Part shown: one piece after another, positions 28,606-39,308 of the stretch
Layout: each line of letters starts with the position of its first letter
Position numbering within the stretch: the stretch's first letter is position 1
Source of the DNA: Solirubrobacteraceae bacterium
GTDB lineage: Bacteria; Actinomycetota; Thermoleophilia; Solirubrobacterales; Solirubrobacteraceae
NCBI GenBank assembly: GCA_025451035.1
Contig: JANWLE010000076.1
Span: forward strand, 35,415 to 99,414
DNA: 64,000 nt
Direction: 5' to 3'
The notes under the pieces: generated by a model
What the model was told of the DNA's origin: nothing
Databases searched by the model: none
The model's input: the letters and a program-made list of their open reading frames with translations, nothing else
Program-made: the position numbers and the translations under genes

Positions 28606-30171
28606 CTACAGCGGGATGTTGCCGTGCTTGCGCTTGGGGCCCGGCTCGCGCTTGGTGTGCAGCGTGTCGAGCGCCATGATCAGCCGCGGGCGGGTCTCGT
28701 GAGGGATGATCACATCGTCGATGTACCCTCGCTCGGCGGCCGTGTAGGGGTTGGCGAAGCGCGCCTTGTAGTCGTCCATCAGCTTCTGGCGGCGCTCATC
28801 CGGTGTGGGACTCGAGGCGATGTCACGGCGGTAGATGATGTTGACCGCGCCCTCTGGGCCCATCACCGCCACCTCGGCCGTCGGCCAGGCGAAGTTGAAG
28901 TCCGCGCCCAGGTGCTTTGAGCTCATGACGTCATAGGCGCCGCCGTAAGCCTTGCGGGTGATGATCGTGATCTTCGGCACGGTCGCCTCCGCGAATGCAT
29001 ACAGCAGCTTCGCCCCGTGGCGGATGATGCCGCCCCACTCCTGCGCGGTGCCCGGCAGAAAGCCGGGGACGTCGCAGAAGGTGACGAGCGGGATGTTGAA
29101 GGCGTCACAGGTGCGTACGAAGCGGGCGCCCTTGGCGGAGGCGTCGATGTCAAGCACCCCGGCGAGCTGGTTGGGCTGGTTGCCGACGATCCCGACGGCG
29201 TGGCCGTCCAGCCGCGCGAAGCCGCAGATGATGTTCTTGGCGTGGTGCTCGTGCACCTCCAAGAACTCGCTGTCGTCAACGATGAGCTTGACGACATCGC
29301 GCATGTCGTACGGCTTGTTGGGGTTGTCCGGCACGACGTGGTCGAGCTCGGGGTCCATCCGCTGCGGGTCGTCGGTGGGCGTCACGCGGGGCGCCGTCTG
29401 CAGATTGTTGGACGGCAAGAAGGAGAGCAGATAGCGACAGTCCTCCAGACACGCGTCCTCGTCCTCGGAGGCGAAGTGCGCCACACCCGACTTGGTGTTG
29501 TGCGACATCGCTCCACCGAGCTCCTCGAACTCCACTTCCTCGCCGGTGACGGTCTTGATCACGTCGGGACCGGTGATGAACATGTGCGAGGTCTCGCGCA
29601 CCATGAAGACGAAGTCGGTGATCGCAGGGGAATACACTGCGCCGCCGGCGCAGGGGCCCATCACGAGCGAGATCTGGGGGATCACGCCCGAGCAGCGGAC
29701 ATTGCGCAGAAAGACGTCGCCGTAGGAGCCGAGTGAGACGACGCCCTCCTGGATGCGGGCGCCGCCGGAGTCGTTGATGCCGATCACGGGACACCCGATC
29801 TTGGCGGCGAGATCCATGATCTTGCACATCTTCTCGCCCATCACCTCGCCGAGCGAGCCGCCGAACACCGTGAAGTCCTGGCTGAAGACGCACACGGTGC
29901 GCCCGTCGATCGTTCCGTGCCCCGTGACGACAGCGTCGCCCCACGGCCGGTTTTTCTGCATGTCGAACTCGTACGTGCGGTGGCGCACGAACGTGTCTAG
30001 CTCCTGGAAGGAGCCCGGATCGAGCAGCTTTTCGACTCGCTCGCGCGCGGTGTACTTGCCGCGGGCGTGCTGCTTTTGCTCCGCCTCTGGCGCGGAGTGC
30101 TGGGCGGCCTCGCGCAGCTCTGTCAGCTGCGCGAGCTTCTCCTCATATGTCTCTGGTGCCCTCTGGCGCAT
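28606..30171 (-). CDS. Acyl-CoA (propionyl-CoA type) carboxylase beta subunit
   Basis: [97 protein letters not shown]. Confidence 0.95.
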   Translation of the reverse strand: MRQRAPETYEEKLAQLTELREAAQHSAPEAEQKQHARGKYTARERVEKLLDPGSFQELDTFVRHRTYEFDMQKNRPWGDAVVTGHGTIDGRTVCVFSQDFTVFGGSLGEVMGEKMCKIMDLAAKIGCPVIGINDSGGARIQEGVVSLGSYGDVFLRNVRCSGVIPQISLVMGPCAGGAVYSPAITDFVFMVRETSHMFITGPDVIKTVTGEEVEFEELGGAMSHNTKSGVAHFASEDEDACLEDCRYLLSFLPSNNLQTAPRVTPTDDPQRMDPELDHVVPDNPNKPYDMRDVVKLIVDDSEFLEVHEHHAKNIICGFARLDGHAVGIVGNQPNQLAGVLDIDASAKGARFVRTCDAFNIPLVTFCDVPGFLPGTAQEWGGIIRHGAKLLYAFAEATVPKITIITRKAYGGAYDVMSSKHLGADFNFAWPTAEVAVMGPEGAVNIIYRRDIASSPTPDERRQKLMDDYKARFANPYTAAERGYIDDVIIPHETRPRLIMALDTLHTKREPGPKRKHGNIPL

Positions 30172-30245
30172 GCGGCGCGGGATGTTATCCGCCCCGCCCC
30201 GGCGGCAGGGATCTCACGACGAGCGCACCCACGCCGCTGTGTGGC

Positions 30246-31226
30246 CTAGCCGCGCGAAAAGGGGCGGTGGTGCGCCGCCCCGAGACGGTCCAGCATGGCT
30301 GTGAGCAACTGGCCGTCCTGCTCGGCCATCTGCGCTTCGAGGGCCGCCAGGTCCGCCGCGGCGTCTGGGGCGGGCTCCTGCTGGGTCGTGGGCTGCGCCC
30401 CGGCGAGGGTGGGCTCCCCTTCTTCGCCGGCATACGACTCGTCGCTCGCGGGCTCGTGCTCTGCGGCTGCTACCGGCTCGTCGACAGCGGCGAGCTCACG
30501 CTCCAGCTCGGCCGCTGCGGTCGGCGGTTCCAGATCGACCGCGGCGGGGGGCTCGCTGGCGGCGGGCTCTGACTCGAGTGCGAAAGGCTGTGCCGCGCCA
30601 CCAGCGTCATCTGCGGGCGGCTCGGGCGGCGACTGCCCGCCGCGGCGGCGGAAAAGGCGAGCGAAAAAGCCAAGGCGCGGCTGTGTCGCAGGCGTCTCTG
30701 GGATCGACTGGGGCTGCGGCGCCTCCGGCTCTGGCTCGGGTTGCGCCTGGATGTCCTGCGACAGCGGCCCGGAGCGCTCATCAGCCACTGCCTCCTCTTC
30801 ACCCGCCGGCGAGGCCTCGGTTTGATCGGGCTGCTCGCAACACTCATCTGCGGGGACTTCATGCTCCCCGGCCTCGGGCGTCTCTGGCTGGGCTGAGACC
30901 TCGCGCTCGACCTCAGGCACGGTGGACTGCTCAGCCTCTTGCTCGGACTCTACCCCCAGCTTGATGGTCTCTGGCTCGGGCTCGTCCGATGGCAGCGCGC
31001 GAGTGACGCTCAAGAGCACCTGCGTGCCCCAGCCCGATGGCTTCATCTGCACCTTGCCGCTGGCAACGTCGGCCTCCCACTCGATGAGCTTCTCGGGCTC
31101 AGTGGAGGTGATCCGGATCTGGCCGAGCTCGCCGAGGTGGTGTTCGAGCCGCGCGGGGTCGCTGAGCTCAGCCCACAGCTCGGGCGGGGACTTCACCAGC
31201 GTGCGCTTTACCTCTGTCGAGAGCAT
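30246..31226 (-). CDS. SRPBCC-like N-terminal domain protein with long acidic Pro/Glu-rich tail
   Basis: N-terminal TLVKSPPELWAELSDPARLEHHLGELGQIRITSTEPEKLIEWEADVASGKVQMKPSGWGTQVLLSV; low-complexity E/P-rich middle; short helical C-terminus. Confidence 0.6.
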   Translation of the reverse strand: MLSTEVKRTLVKSPPELWAELSDPARLEHHLGELGQIRITSTEPEKLIEWEADVASGKVQMKPSGWGTQVLLSVTRALPSDEPEPETIKLGVESEQEAEQSTVPEVEREVSAQPETPEAGEHEVPADECCEQPDQTEASPAGEEEAVADERSGPLSQDIQAQPEPEPEAPQPQSIPETPATQPRLGFFARLFRRRGGQSPPEPPADDAGGAAQPFALESEPAASEPPAAVDLEPPTAAAELERELAAVDEPVAAAEHEPASDESYAGEEGEPTLAGAQPTTQQEPAPDAAADLAALEAQMAEQDGQLLTAMLDRLGAAHHRPFSRG

Positions 31227-31286
31227 CGTTGACGAGTTCGCGCGAAGCGGCTCGACTCCTTCAGCCGCCGTGGTTGCGTGCGCGCC

Positions 31287-32330
31287 CTACGCCAACGAGT
31301 GGGCTTGCTCGTCGGCGAGCATGCCCCGCTGGTGCAGCAGCTCCGCGATTTGCACGGCGTTCGTCGCCGCCCCCTTGCGCAGGTTGTCGGCCACGATCCA
31401 CATGTCCAGGGCCCGCTCGAGGCCCGGATCCTGGCGAATCCGTCCGACGAAGACCTCGTCGCGGCCGTCGGCCTCGATCGCGAGCGGGTAGCGCGCGGTG
31501 GCCGGCTCGTCGATCACGTGCACGCCGGGAGCTTCGCGCAGCAGCTCGCGTGCGCGCTCGGCGCTCAGCGGCTCTCGCGTCTGTACGTTCACCGCCTCGG
31601 AGTGACCGTTGATCACGGGGACCCGCACGCATGTGGCGCTGACCCGGATCTCGGGGTCTTCAAGGATCTTGCGTGTCTCGTCCATCAGCTTGCGCTCCTC
31701 GTCGGTGTGGTCGTCGCCGGGAGGGAAGCTGCCGGCGTGCGGCAGGGCGTTGAACGCGATCTGATGCGCATACGCGCTGGGCGGGTCGATCTCCCGTTCG
31801 TGCAGCAGCGCGTGCGATTGCGCCAGCAGCTCGTCGACGGCGCGCTTGCCGGTGCCGGAAACCGCCTGGTAGGTGGAGATCACGAGCCGCTCGATGCCCG
31901 CGGCAGCGTGGATCGGCTTGAGCGCGACGACCATCTGCATCGTCGAGCAGTTGGGGTTGGCGATGATCCCCTGGTGCGCCGCCAGGGCGTGCGGGTTGAC
32001 CTCGCTGACCACCAGCGGCACGTCCTCCAGCATCCTCCAACGCGAGGAGTTATCGACGACGATTGCGCCCGCCCGTGCGAAGCGGGGGGCCCATTCGCCG
32101 GAGGCCGAGCCGCCGGCTGAGAACAGCGCCAGGTCGAATCCCTGGATGGTGTCCTCGGTGAGCGGCTGCACGACGCCCACCCCGTCGATCTCCCTGCCCG
32201 CCGAGCGCTCAGAGGCGAAGGGCACGATCTCCTTCGCGGGGAACTGCCGCTCGCGCAGCAGGCGCAGCATCAGCGAGCCGACCTGTCCCGTTGCGCCGAC
32301 GACCGCGACTCGGTAGGCGATCGTGCTCAC
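31287..32330 (-). CDS. asd: Aspartate-semialdehyde dehydrogenase
   Basis: VAVVGATGQVGSLMLRLLRERQFP; NPNCSTMQMVVALKPI (active-site Cys); STYQAVSGTGKRAVDEL. Confidence 0.95.
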   Translation of the reverse strand: MSTIAYRVAVVGATGQVGSLMLRLLRERQFPAKEIVPFASERSAGREIDGVGVVQPLTEDTIQGFDLALFSAGGSASGEWAPRFARAGAIVVDNSSRWRMLEDVPLVVSEVNPHALAAHQGIIANPNCSTMQMVVALKPIHAAAGIERLVISTYQAVSGTGKRAVDELLAQSHALLHEREIDPPSAYAHQIAFNALPHAGSFPPGDDHTDEERKLMDETRKILEDPEIRVSATCVRVPVINGHSEAVNVQTREPLSAERARELLREAPGVHVIDEPATARYPLAIEADGRDEVFVGRIRQDPGLERALDMWIVADNLRKGAATNAVQIAELLHQRGMLADEQAHSLA

Positions 32331-32399
32331 TGCAGTCTTTCCCGGTCTCGACTCATGCGCTTCAGGGTACCGCGGGCGCTCGCCCGCGGCGTGCCCTTG

Positions 32400-32885
32400 C
32401 TACGGCTTGATCGCCATGAACAGGATCGTGAGGAGCACGATCAGATCCATGGTGGCGCCGATCGCGCCGATCCGCTTCACCAGCGCATCGTGCTCGCCGC
32501 TCGCCTGAAACGGCCCTTCCCCGGAGGCGGCCAGGTCCCTGTCTGCGACCTGCACCAGTCGCTTCTCGCTCGGGCTGAGGAACATACCCTCCACAGCGCC
32601 GATCACGATGGCCGCGCCCAGGCCCCACTGGACGAAGAATTCGCTCCACAGTTTGTGCTCGGACGCGAGATAGATGCCGCAGATCACGACCACGGCCAGC
32701 CCGGGCATGATCACCCTGATGGAGATTGCGTGAAGCGCTCGGTAGAGCGCCGGCAGCGCGCGTGAGTCAGCTTTGCCGATGACGCTCAGCAGCACCGGGT
32801 AGGCGAGCGTCGCGCCGAACGCGAACACCACGGCCATGATGTGCACGGCCAAGACGACGTCATATAGGGCGGCTGCTGCGATCAC
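32400..32885 (-). CDS. DUF2269-like integral membrane protein
   Basis: 161 aa, about four hydrophobic helices: YDVVLAVHIMAVVFAFGATLAYPVLL...ISIRVIMPGLAVVVICGIYLA... Confidence 0.6.
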   Translation of the reverse strand: MIAAAALYDVVLAVHIMAVVFAFGATLAYPVLLSVIGKADSRALPALYRALHAISIRVIMPGLAVVVICGIYLASEHKLWSEFFVQWGLGAAIVIGAVEGMFLSPSEKRLVQVADRDLAASGEGPFQASGEHDALVKRIGAIGATMDLIVLLTILFMAIKP

Positions 32886-32944
32886 GGGCGCAGATCCTAT
32901 TGGTTGTGCGGCGCCAGGACTGTTTCAGACGAGCGCGAGTGGTG

Positions 32945-34576
32945 CTAGAAGTCCGGCGTGTAGCGGCCGAAGACGTCGCGCATAGCCGCGCACACCTCGC
33001 CCAGGGAGCAGCGGTCCTTGAGCGCCTGGCGGATGACCGGCAGCAGGTTCTCCGAGCCGCGCGCAGTCTCGCGCAGCTGCTCCAGGCGACGCTCCACGAG
33101 CGCCTGATCGCGGGCGGCCTTGAACTGCTTCAGGCGCGCCACCTGTTCGCGCTCTGACTCGGGGTCCACGCGCAGGAGGTCCGGCACCTCGATGTCGTCC
33201 TCCTGGTACTTGTTGACGCCCACGACGATGTCTTGGCCGATGCGGTAGCGCTCCTGGTAGCCCCAGGCGGACTCGTCGATCTCCCCCGTTATGAAGCGGA
33301 TCGCCCTGACCGATCCGCCGAGCTCGTCGACCTTCGCGATCAGCTCGTTCGCGCGCCGTTCGATCTCATCGGTGAGTGCCTCCACGAAATAGGAGCCCGC
33401 GAATGGGTCGACTGTGTCGGCTGCCCCGGACTCGTGCGCGAGTATCTGCTGAGTGCGCAACGCGATCTTGGCGGCACGCTCGGTGGGCAGCGCCAGCGCC
33501 TCGTCAAAGCCGTTGGTGTGCAGCGACTGCGTGCCTCCGCAGACAGCGGCGAAGCCCTGCAAGGCGACGCGAACGATGTTGTTCTCCGGCTGCTGGGCGG
33601 TGAGCGTGACGCCGCCGGTCTGGGTATGGAAGCGCAGCATCATCGACTTGTCCTTCTTCGCTGCGAAGCGCTCGCGCATGATCTGCGCCCACATCCGTCG
33701 CGCGGCGCGGAACTTCGCGACCTCCTGGAAGACGTTGTTGTGGCCGTTGAAGAAGAACGCCAGCCGCGGGGCGAACTCATCGACATCCAGGCCCTTGTCG
33801 ATCGCCGCCTGCACGTAGGCGATCCCGGAGGAGAGCGTGAAGGCGACCTCCTGCACCGCCGAGCAGCCCTTCTCGCGGAAGTGGTACCCGGAGATCGAGA
33901 TCGTGTTCCACTTGGGGATGCGTTCGCTGCAGTACTGGAACAGATCGGTGGTCAGCCGCATCGTCGGCTCAGGCGGATAGATGTAGTTGCCGCGGGCTAT
34001 GTACTCCTTCAGGACGTCGTTCTGGGTGGTGCCGCGCAGCTTCTGAGCCGGCACGCCCTGCTCCTCGCCGACGAGCTCATACAGCGCCAGCAGGCAGGCG
34101 GCGGGCGCGTTGATCGTCATCGAGGTCGAAACCTGGTCCAGCGGGATGCCGTCGAAGGCGGTGCGCATGTCGTCGATCGTGTCGATCGCGACGCCCGTGC
34201 GGCCCACCTCGCCCAAGCAGCGCTCGTCGTCGGAGTCAAGTCCCAGCTGTGTCGGCAGGTCGAACGCCATCGACAGTCCCGTCGAACCCTTGGACAGCAG
34301 GTAGCGGTAGCGCTCGTTTGACTCCTTCGCGGAGGCATACCCCGCGTACTGGCGCATCGTCCACGTCTGTTTGCGGTACATCTCGCGGTGCACGCCGCGG
34401 GCGTACGGGAACTCGCCCGGCTCCCCGAGCCGCAGCGGATCAGGCAGGTCCTGCTCGCTGTACAGCTGCTCGATCTCGATCCCCGAGTCGGTGAAGCGAC
34501 GGGGGTCATCGGGGCCGACGATCGGCGCGATCGTGCGGTGCTCCGGCTCCTCTTGTGGTGATTCGGCGGCGCTCAT
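32945..34576 (-). CDS. Methylmalonyl-CoA mutase family, catalytic (alpha) subunit without B12-binding domain
   Basis: [97 protein letters not shown]; no C-terminal DxHxxG domain. Confidence 0.92.
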   Translation of the reverse strand: MSAAESPQEEPEHRTIAPIVGPDDPRRFTDSGIEIEQLYSEQDLPDPLRLGEPGEFPYARGVHREMYRKQTWTMRQYAGYASAKESNERYRYLLSKGSTGLSMAFDLPTQLGLDSDDERCLGEVGRTGVAIDTIDDMRTAFDGIPLDQVSTSMTINAPAACLLALYELVGEEQGVPAQKLRGTTQNDVLKEYIARGNYIYPPEPTMRLTTDLFQYCSERIPKWNTISISGYHFREKGCSAVQEVAFTLSSGIAYVQAAIDKGLDVDEFAPRLAFFFNGHNNVFQEVAKFRAARRMWAQIMRERFAAKKDKSMMLRFHTQTGGVTLTAQQPENNIVRVALQGFAAVCGGTQSLHTNGFDEALALPTERAAKIALRTQQILAHESGAADTVDPFAGSYFVEALTDEIERRANELIAKVDELGGSVRAIRFITGEIDESAWGYQERYRIGQDIVVGVNKYQEDDIEVPDLLRVDPESEREQVARLKQFKAARDQALVERRLEQLRETARGSENLLPVIRQALKDRCSLGEVCAAMRDVFGRYTPDF

Positions 34577-34717
34577 AAGCGCCAGATGATAGGACCTGTC
34601 AGGCGCCATCGTGGCCTTCAGCGAGCGCCGGCCCCGGTCAGGCCAGGCGGGTGGCGGGCGCGGCGAGGTCTGCTGGCCGCTGGGCGTGGGTTTCCCAGCG
34701 GAGCTATTCTGCGGCGT

Positions 34718-35659
34718 ATGCCTACGTGCCTTGTGACTGGTGGGGCGGGATTCTTGGGGTCACATCTGTGTGATGAGCTGCTCGCGCGGGGTCACCGGGT
34801 TATCTGCATCGATAACTTGGAGACGGGCTCGCTTCAGAACATCACGCACATCCGCGACTCGGAGCAGTTCAAGTTTTTGCACTGCGACATCATCGAGCCG
34901 TATTTCGTGGATGAGCCGGTTGATTTCGTGTATCACCTCGCTTCGCCGGCGTCGCCGATCGACTACTTGCGCCTGCCGTTGCACACGTTGAAGGTCGGCT
35001 CTTACGGGACGCATCACACGCTGGGGTTGGCGAAGGCCAAGCGCGCGCGCTTCCTTTTGGCGTCCACCAGCGAGGTTTACGGTGACCCGCAGCAGCACCC
35101 GCAGTCTGAGAGCTATTGGGGGCATGTCAACCCGATCGGCCCGCGTGGGGTGTATGACGAGGCCAAGCGTTACGCGGAGGCTTTGACGATGGCCTATCGC
35201 CGCCAGCAGGGGGTGGATACGGCGATCGTGCGCATCTTCAACACGTACGGGGCGCGGATGCGCCCACGCGACGGGCGGGCGATCCCGACGTTCTTGCGCC
35301 AGGCGCTACAGGACCGCCCGTTGACAGTGTTCGGGGATGGGTCGCAGACCCGCTCGTTCTGTTACGTGAGCGATCTGATCCGGGGGTTGATCGCGCTTGC
35401 GGAGTCCGGCTATCACGAACCTGTGAACATCGGCAACCCGGATGAGTTCACGCTGCTCGAGCTCGCCGAAGTGGTGCTGGAGGTGACGGACACCTCCGCG
35501 GAGATCGTCTTCGACGCGCTGCCCACCGACGACCCCAAGCAGCGCCGGCCGGACATCACGCTCGCCGGGGAGCTGCTCGGGTGGAAGCCGCAGGTCGCGC
35601 TACGCGACGGGCTCAAGCTCACCATCGAGCACTCCGGCACCGACGTCCTCGCCGGATAG
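34718..35659 (+). CDS. NAD-dependent epimerase/dehydratase, UDP-glucuronate decarboxylase (UXS)-like
   Basis: [94 protein letters not shown]. Confidence 0.9.
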   Translation: MPTCLVTGGAGFLGSHLCDELLARGHRVICIDNLETGSLQNITHIRDSEQFKFLHCDIIEPYFVDEPVDFVYHLASPASPIDYLRLPLHTLKVGSYGTHHTLGLAKAKRARFLLASTSEVYGDPQQHPQSESYWGHVNPIGPRGVYDEAKRYAEALTMAYRRQQGVDTAIVRIFNTYGARMRPRDGRAIPTFLRQALQDRPLTVFGDGSQTRSFCYVSDLIRGLIALAESGYHEPVNIGNPDEFTLLELAEVVLEVTDTSAEIVFDALPTDDPKQRRPDITLAGELLGWKPQVALRDGLKLTIEHSGTDVLAG

Positions 35660-35877
35660 AGGCGCAAACCAAAGACGGCAAGCCGTGGCCGAAAGCCGCG
35701 TTGCATGTCTGCCCAGGTTTTTCGGACTGGGCCGCGAACCTTTATATTTTGCAGGTCTAAGTTCAAGGGTTCGAATCGAGGTCGCTTCGGGTATCCGATT
35801 CGCAGGACCTTTTGCTTGGCCCAAAAGGTGCGTTAGCACCGCTACATCGGGGGCGCGAGCGCGTTTTGAATAGCGAG
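35660..35877 (+). ncRNA. Structured 5' leader candidate (possible riboregulator/attenuator) upstream of the sugar transferase
   Basis: CAAACC-(21 nt, hairpin)-AAAGCC motif (35665-35697), hairpins GCCCAG/CTGGGC (35711-35732) and ACCTTTTG/CAAAAGGT (35807-35829), and GGTGC/GCACC (35827-35840) sharing GGT with the previous one. Confidence 0.35.
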
Positions 35878-37449
35878 ATGGGACCTTCCAAGGCAACGCT
35901 GAGCGCTGAGCGCATGTCTACCCCCGAGCTCGGCGAGAAGCCGTTGCTGGAGGATGCGCGCGCGTCGCTGACGCCGGTGGGCGTACATGTCAGCGACCGC
36001 GATGTCCGCCGCCGCCGCCCGCCGGCTCTGTCGTTTCTGCTGCGCCTGTCGACCGCACGTCGCCTTGCCCGCGTCATCTCGCTGCTGGCGCTCGACTTCT
36101 TCGCGCTCGCCGTGGCGATCTTCGCGGCGCTCGTGCTCAAGGCGGTCGTGCTTGAAAAGGCCGAAGCGACGGGCTTGAGCGGGCAGCTGCAGGAGACCAG
36201 GCACTTCCTTCCGTTTGCGTATCTGCTGACCGTGCTCCTGTTCGCCCGCTCCGGCCTGTACGCGAGCCGCAACCAGCGACCGGGCATGCCGCGCATCGTC
36301 ACATGCCTGTTTCAGGTGATGATGGTGGCGCTCATCTTCGCCGTCGCCAGCGGCGAACACTTTCACAGCTACTACATCTTCTACGCGTCACTGGCCTTCT
36401 CGTTGCTGTATGTCTCCTCGCTGCGCTACCTGTACGAACGAGTTACCGGCGTGATCCTGCGCGCCGCCGGCTACCGCCGCCGCACGGTGTTGGTGGGCAG
36501 CGCCAAGAACGTCAGCGATCTCGCCGGCGCGCTCCGCGGCACACCCCACTCGCCGATCGAATACGTCGGCTACCTCGCCTTGCGAGAGGAGCCCGCCGGC
36601 AGCCTGCGCGCGCTGGGGTCACTGCGGGACCTCGAGCGGGTGCTGGAGCAGGAGCGGGTCGACGAGGTGATAATCGCGGACCCTGACTTTCCCCAGGAGG
36701 AGGCGGTGGAGCTGGTCGACAAATGCCATCGCGGCGGCGTACGCGTGCTCTTCGCCCCCTCCACGATGGAGATCCTGATCCAGCGCGCCGAGTTCGTGCC
36801 CGGCGAGTCGGTGCCGCTGTTCGAGCTCGGGCCGCCCGTGTTCGAGGGGATCGACTTCGCCCTGAAGCGCAGCTTCGACTTGGTCGGGTCGGTGCTGCTG
36901 TTGGCGCTGCTCAGCCCCGTGCTGCTCGCTATCTGCCTGGCTGTAAAGCTGACCTCGCGCGGGCCGGTGTTGTTCCGCTCGATGCGCCCCGGCATCGGCC
37001 AGCGGCCCTTCGCCTGTCTGAAGTTCCGCACCATGTACGTCGACGCCGAACAGCGCCAACAGGCGCTGGAAGGCCTCAACGAGGCATCGGGGGCGCTCTT
37101 TAAGATTCGCGACGACCCGCGCACCACCCCGGTCGGCAGGCTGCTGCGGCGTTTCTCGCTGGACGAGCTGCCCCAGCTGATCAACGTCCTGCGCGGCGAG
37201 ATGTCGCTCGTGGGGCCGCGCCCGCTACCGCAGCGTGACTATGACCTGCTCGCCGACTGGCACCGCAAGCGCTACCTGGTGCTCCCCGGCGTCACCGGCC
37301 TGTGGCAGGTATCGGGCCGCTCGGAGCTCGACTTCGACGACCTGGTGCACCTGGACTTCATCTACCTCGAGCGCTGGTCGCTGGCACTCGACCTCGCGAT
37401 CCTGCTGAAGACGATCCCCGCGGTGTTCACCCAGCGCGGCGCCTACTGA
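35878..37449 (+). CDS. Exopolysaccharide polyprenyl glycosylphosphotransferase (WbaP-like sugar transferase)
   Basis: N-terminal TM segments and CoA-binding-like domain; C-terminal KRSFDLVGSVLLLALLSPVLLAICLAVKLTSRGPVLFRSMRPGIGQRPFACLKFRTM...LRGEMSLVGPRPLPQRDYD...LPGVTGLWQVSGRSELDFDDLVHLDFIYLERWSLALDLAILLKTI. Confidence 0.94.
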   Translation: MGPSKATLSAERMSTPELGEKPLLEDARASLTPVGVHVSDRDVRRRRPPALSFLLRLSTARRLARVISLLALDFFALAVAIFAALVLKAVVLEKAEATGLSGQLQETRHFLPFAYLLTVLLFARSGLYASRNQRPGMPRIVTCLFQVMMVALIFAVASGEHFHSYYIFYASLAFSLLYVSSLRYLYERVTGVILRAAGYRRRTVLVGSAKNVSDLAGALRGTPHSPIEYVGYLALREEPAGSLRALGSLRDLERVLEQERVDEVIIADPDFPQEEAVELVDKCHRGGVRVLFAPSTMEILIQRAEFVPGESVPLFELGPPVFEGIDFALKRSFDLVGSVLLLALLSPVLLAICLAVKLTSRGPVLFRSMRPGIGQRPFACLKFRTMYVDAEQRQQALEGLNEASGALFKIRDDPRTTPVGRLLRRFSLDELPQLINVLRGEMSLVGPRPLPQRDYDLLADWHRKRYLVLPGVTGLWQVSGRSELDFDDLVHLDFIYLERWSLALDLAILLKTIPAVFTQRGAY

Positions 37450-38438
37450 CGGGCCCTGAGGGCCCCCGGGGAGTGGCGCCTGCGGCGCTGCGGCACGCGC
37501 GGGCGGCTGCACACGGTCCCCGTCCGGGCAAGCGCGGTCTCATACGCGCTCCAGGTCGCGCGCGCGGCGTCCGCCCACGACCAGGCGCGCGTGTCGTTGG
37601 GCGGCGGGCTCGCCGTCTGGGCTACCTGCACGAGCGCGCACAAGTCTCCCGCCCCGACGAAGTCAGCGCGTCCATCGAGAACCTCTCTCAACGTCGGGGC
37701 GTCGCACGCGGCGACCGGCGTGCCGCAGGCGAGCGCCTCGATCGCCGGCAGCCCCGAGCCTTCGTGGCTGGGGAGGACGAGCGCCTGCGCGCCGCTGTAG
37801 ATGGCGGCCAGATCCTCGTCTGAGACTCGACCGGTGAGGACCACGTTCGGCAGTTCCTGCGCCCACGGACGGGTCGGGCCGACCAGTACGAGCGGCAGCT
37901 CACGCTCCGCCTGCGCGAGCTTGACCAGGTGCTTGCGGGGCTCGGAGTGCAGCAGGCTGCCGACCCACACCAGATAGCGCTCGGGCAGGCGCAGGCGCCG
38001 GCGGACAACTTCGATCTCTTGCGCGTCGCGCCGGTACATGCTCACGGAGGGAGCCTCCGGTATCACGGTCAGACGCTCGGGGTCGATGCCCAGCCGCGAG
38101 ACCGCTTCGTTGGCGAGCGCGTACGTGGGGACAATCACCCGCATGGCTCGCTGCACCGCCAGGTCGCGCAGACGGAAACGCGCGCCCGTGCGCAGATACT
38201 CGCTCGGCCGCCTAAGTGCGACGAGGTCGTGCAGGGTCACCACCATTGGGCAGGGGCTACGCAGCATCGCCCCCTGCACCCAGGGGGAGTGAAACAGGTC
38301 AACGCCACGCGGCTGGTGCGTCTCGATGATGTGCGTTCCCGCTTTCGCGGTCTGGTGCAGCGCCCCCAACAGGTAGCGCGTGTGACGGCCCACGCCGCGC
38401 GGGTCGGTTACGGGACGGCTGTCGAATGCAACTCTCAT
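37443..38438 (-). CDS. Glycosyltransferase, GT-B (GT1/GT4 family)
   Basis: MRVAFDSRPVTDPRGVGRHTRYLLGAL; RYLVWVGSLLHSEPRKHL; ALVLPSHEGSGLPAIEALACGTPVAACDAP; start set at ATG 38438. Confidence 0.9.
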   Translation of the reverse strand: MRVAFDSRPVTDPRGVGRHTRYLLGALHQTAKAGTHIIETHQPRGVDLFHSPWVQGAMLRSPCPMVVTLHDLVALRRPSEYLRTGARFRLRDLAVQRAMRVIVPTYALANEAVSRLGIDPERLTVIPEAPSVSMYRRDAQEIEVVRRRLRLPERYLVWVGSLLHSEPRKHLVKLAQAERELPLVLVGPTRPWAQELPNVVLTGRVSDEDLAAIYSGAQALVLPSHEGSGLPAIEALACGTPVAACDAPTLREVLDGRADFVGAGDLCALVQVAQTASPPPNDTRAWSWADAARATWSAYETALARTGTVCSRPRVPQRRRRHSPGALRARQ

Positions 38439-38642
38439 CGGTGTGCAAGCAGTTTCGGCTGTCCCCCGGAAGTTGTCACAGGCAACATACCGGTTTGCGC
38501 AGACCACGCAGCATAGGTGCAGACGGTGAAGTGCTCTCGAGCCAAGGTCTTCCTCATAGCAGGAGCGTTTGGGTGCAGTCAAACGAATGTCTATCGGCGT
38601 CTTCGCCCACGGTGGGGTGCCGCTGCTCTAGCCTGGCTCGAG

Positions 38643-39272
38643 ATGCCGTCCCGCGACTACTACGAAGACCTATGGCAGCTCGTGCCGGAGGGCCACGAGC
38701 CGCCGTACTTCAAACGGCGCCTGTCGTTCTTGCTCGAGCGCTTGGGGCAGGACGCCGGGCGCGTGCTCGACGTGGGCTGCGGCGAGGGCCGTTTCACGCG
38801 CGAGCTCGCATGTGCGGGGGCGCGCGTCGTCGGCGTCGACGTTGCCGAGGAGCCGCTGCGTCGCGCCCGTGCGCAATGTCCCGGGCTCGAGCTGCGGCTC
38901 ATCGCCGAAGGAGAGCGATGGCCGTTTGACGACGCGAGCTTCGACGCCGTCTGGGCGGGCGAGGTGATCGAGCATGTCGCGGACACGGCGCGCTGGTTCT
39001 CGGAGGTACGCCGGGTGCTGCGCCCGCAAGGCAGCCTGCTGCTCAGCACACCGGCGCATGCGCCGCTCACACGTATGCGCCTGGCACTGTCCGCGCGCGC
39101 GTTCGCCGCGCATTTCGACCCCTGCGGCGAGCATCTGCGCTTCTATGACCGCCGCACGTTGACCGGCTTGTTGGAGGAGTTCGGCTTCCACGAGATCTCG
39201 ATCGCCGGCGCCGGAGGCTCGCCGCTCGCGCCGGCGGTGATGCTCGCCGGTGCGCGCCGGCGACGCTTTTGA
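38643..39272 (+). CDS. SAM-dependent class I methyltransferase
   Basis: GRVLDVGCGEGRFTRELACAGARVVGVDVAEEPL; FDAVWAGEVIEHVADTARWFSEVRRVLRPQGSLLLSTP. Confidence 0.9.
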   Translation: MPSRDYYEDLWQLVPEGHEPPYFKRRLSFLLERLGQDAGRVLDVGCGEGRFTRELACAGARVVGVDVAEEPLRRARAQCPGLELRLIAEGERWPFDDASFDAVWAGEVIEHVADTARWFSEVRRVLRPQGSLLLSTPAHAPLTRMRLALSARAFAAHFDPCGEHLRFYDRRTLTGLLEEFGFHEISIAGAGGSPLAPAVMLAGARRRRF

Positions 39273-39308
39273 GGTCAGCCGCCGGCGCAGGCGGGTCCGC
39301 CTTTCGGC

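Noticed and set aside
35767-35777. GGGTTCGAATC, a tRNA T-arm/B-box-like string suggesting a tRNA remnant or att site
   Set aside because: Flanking bases do not form a T-stem, acceptor stem or cloverleaf, and no integrase or mobile-element genes are nearby.
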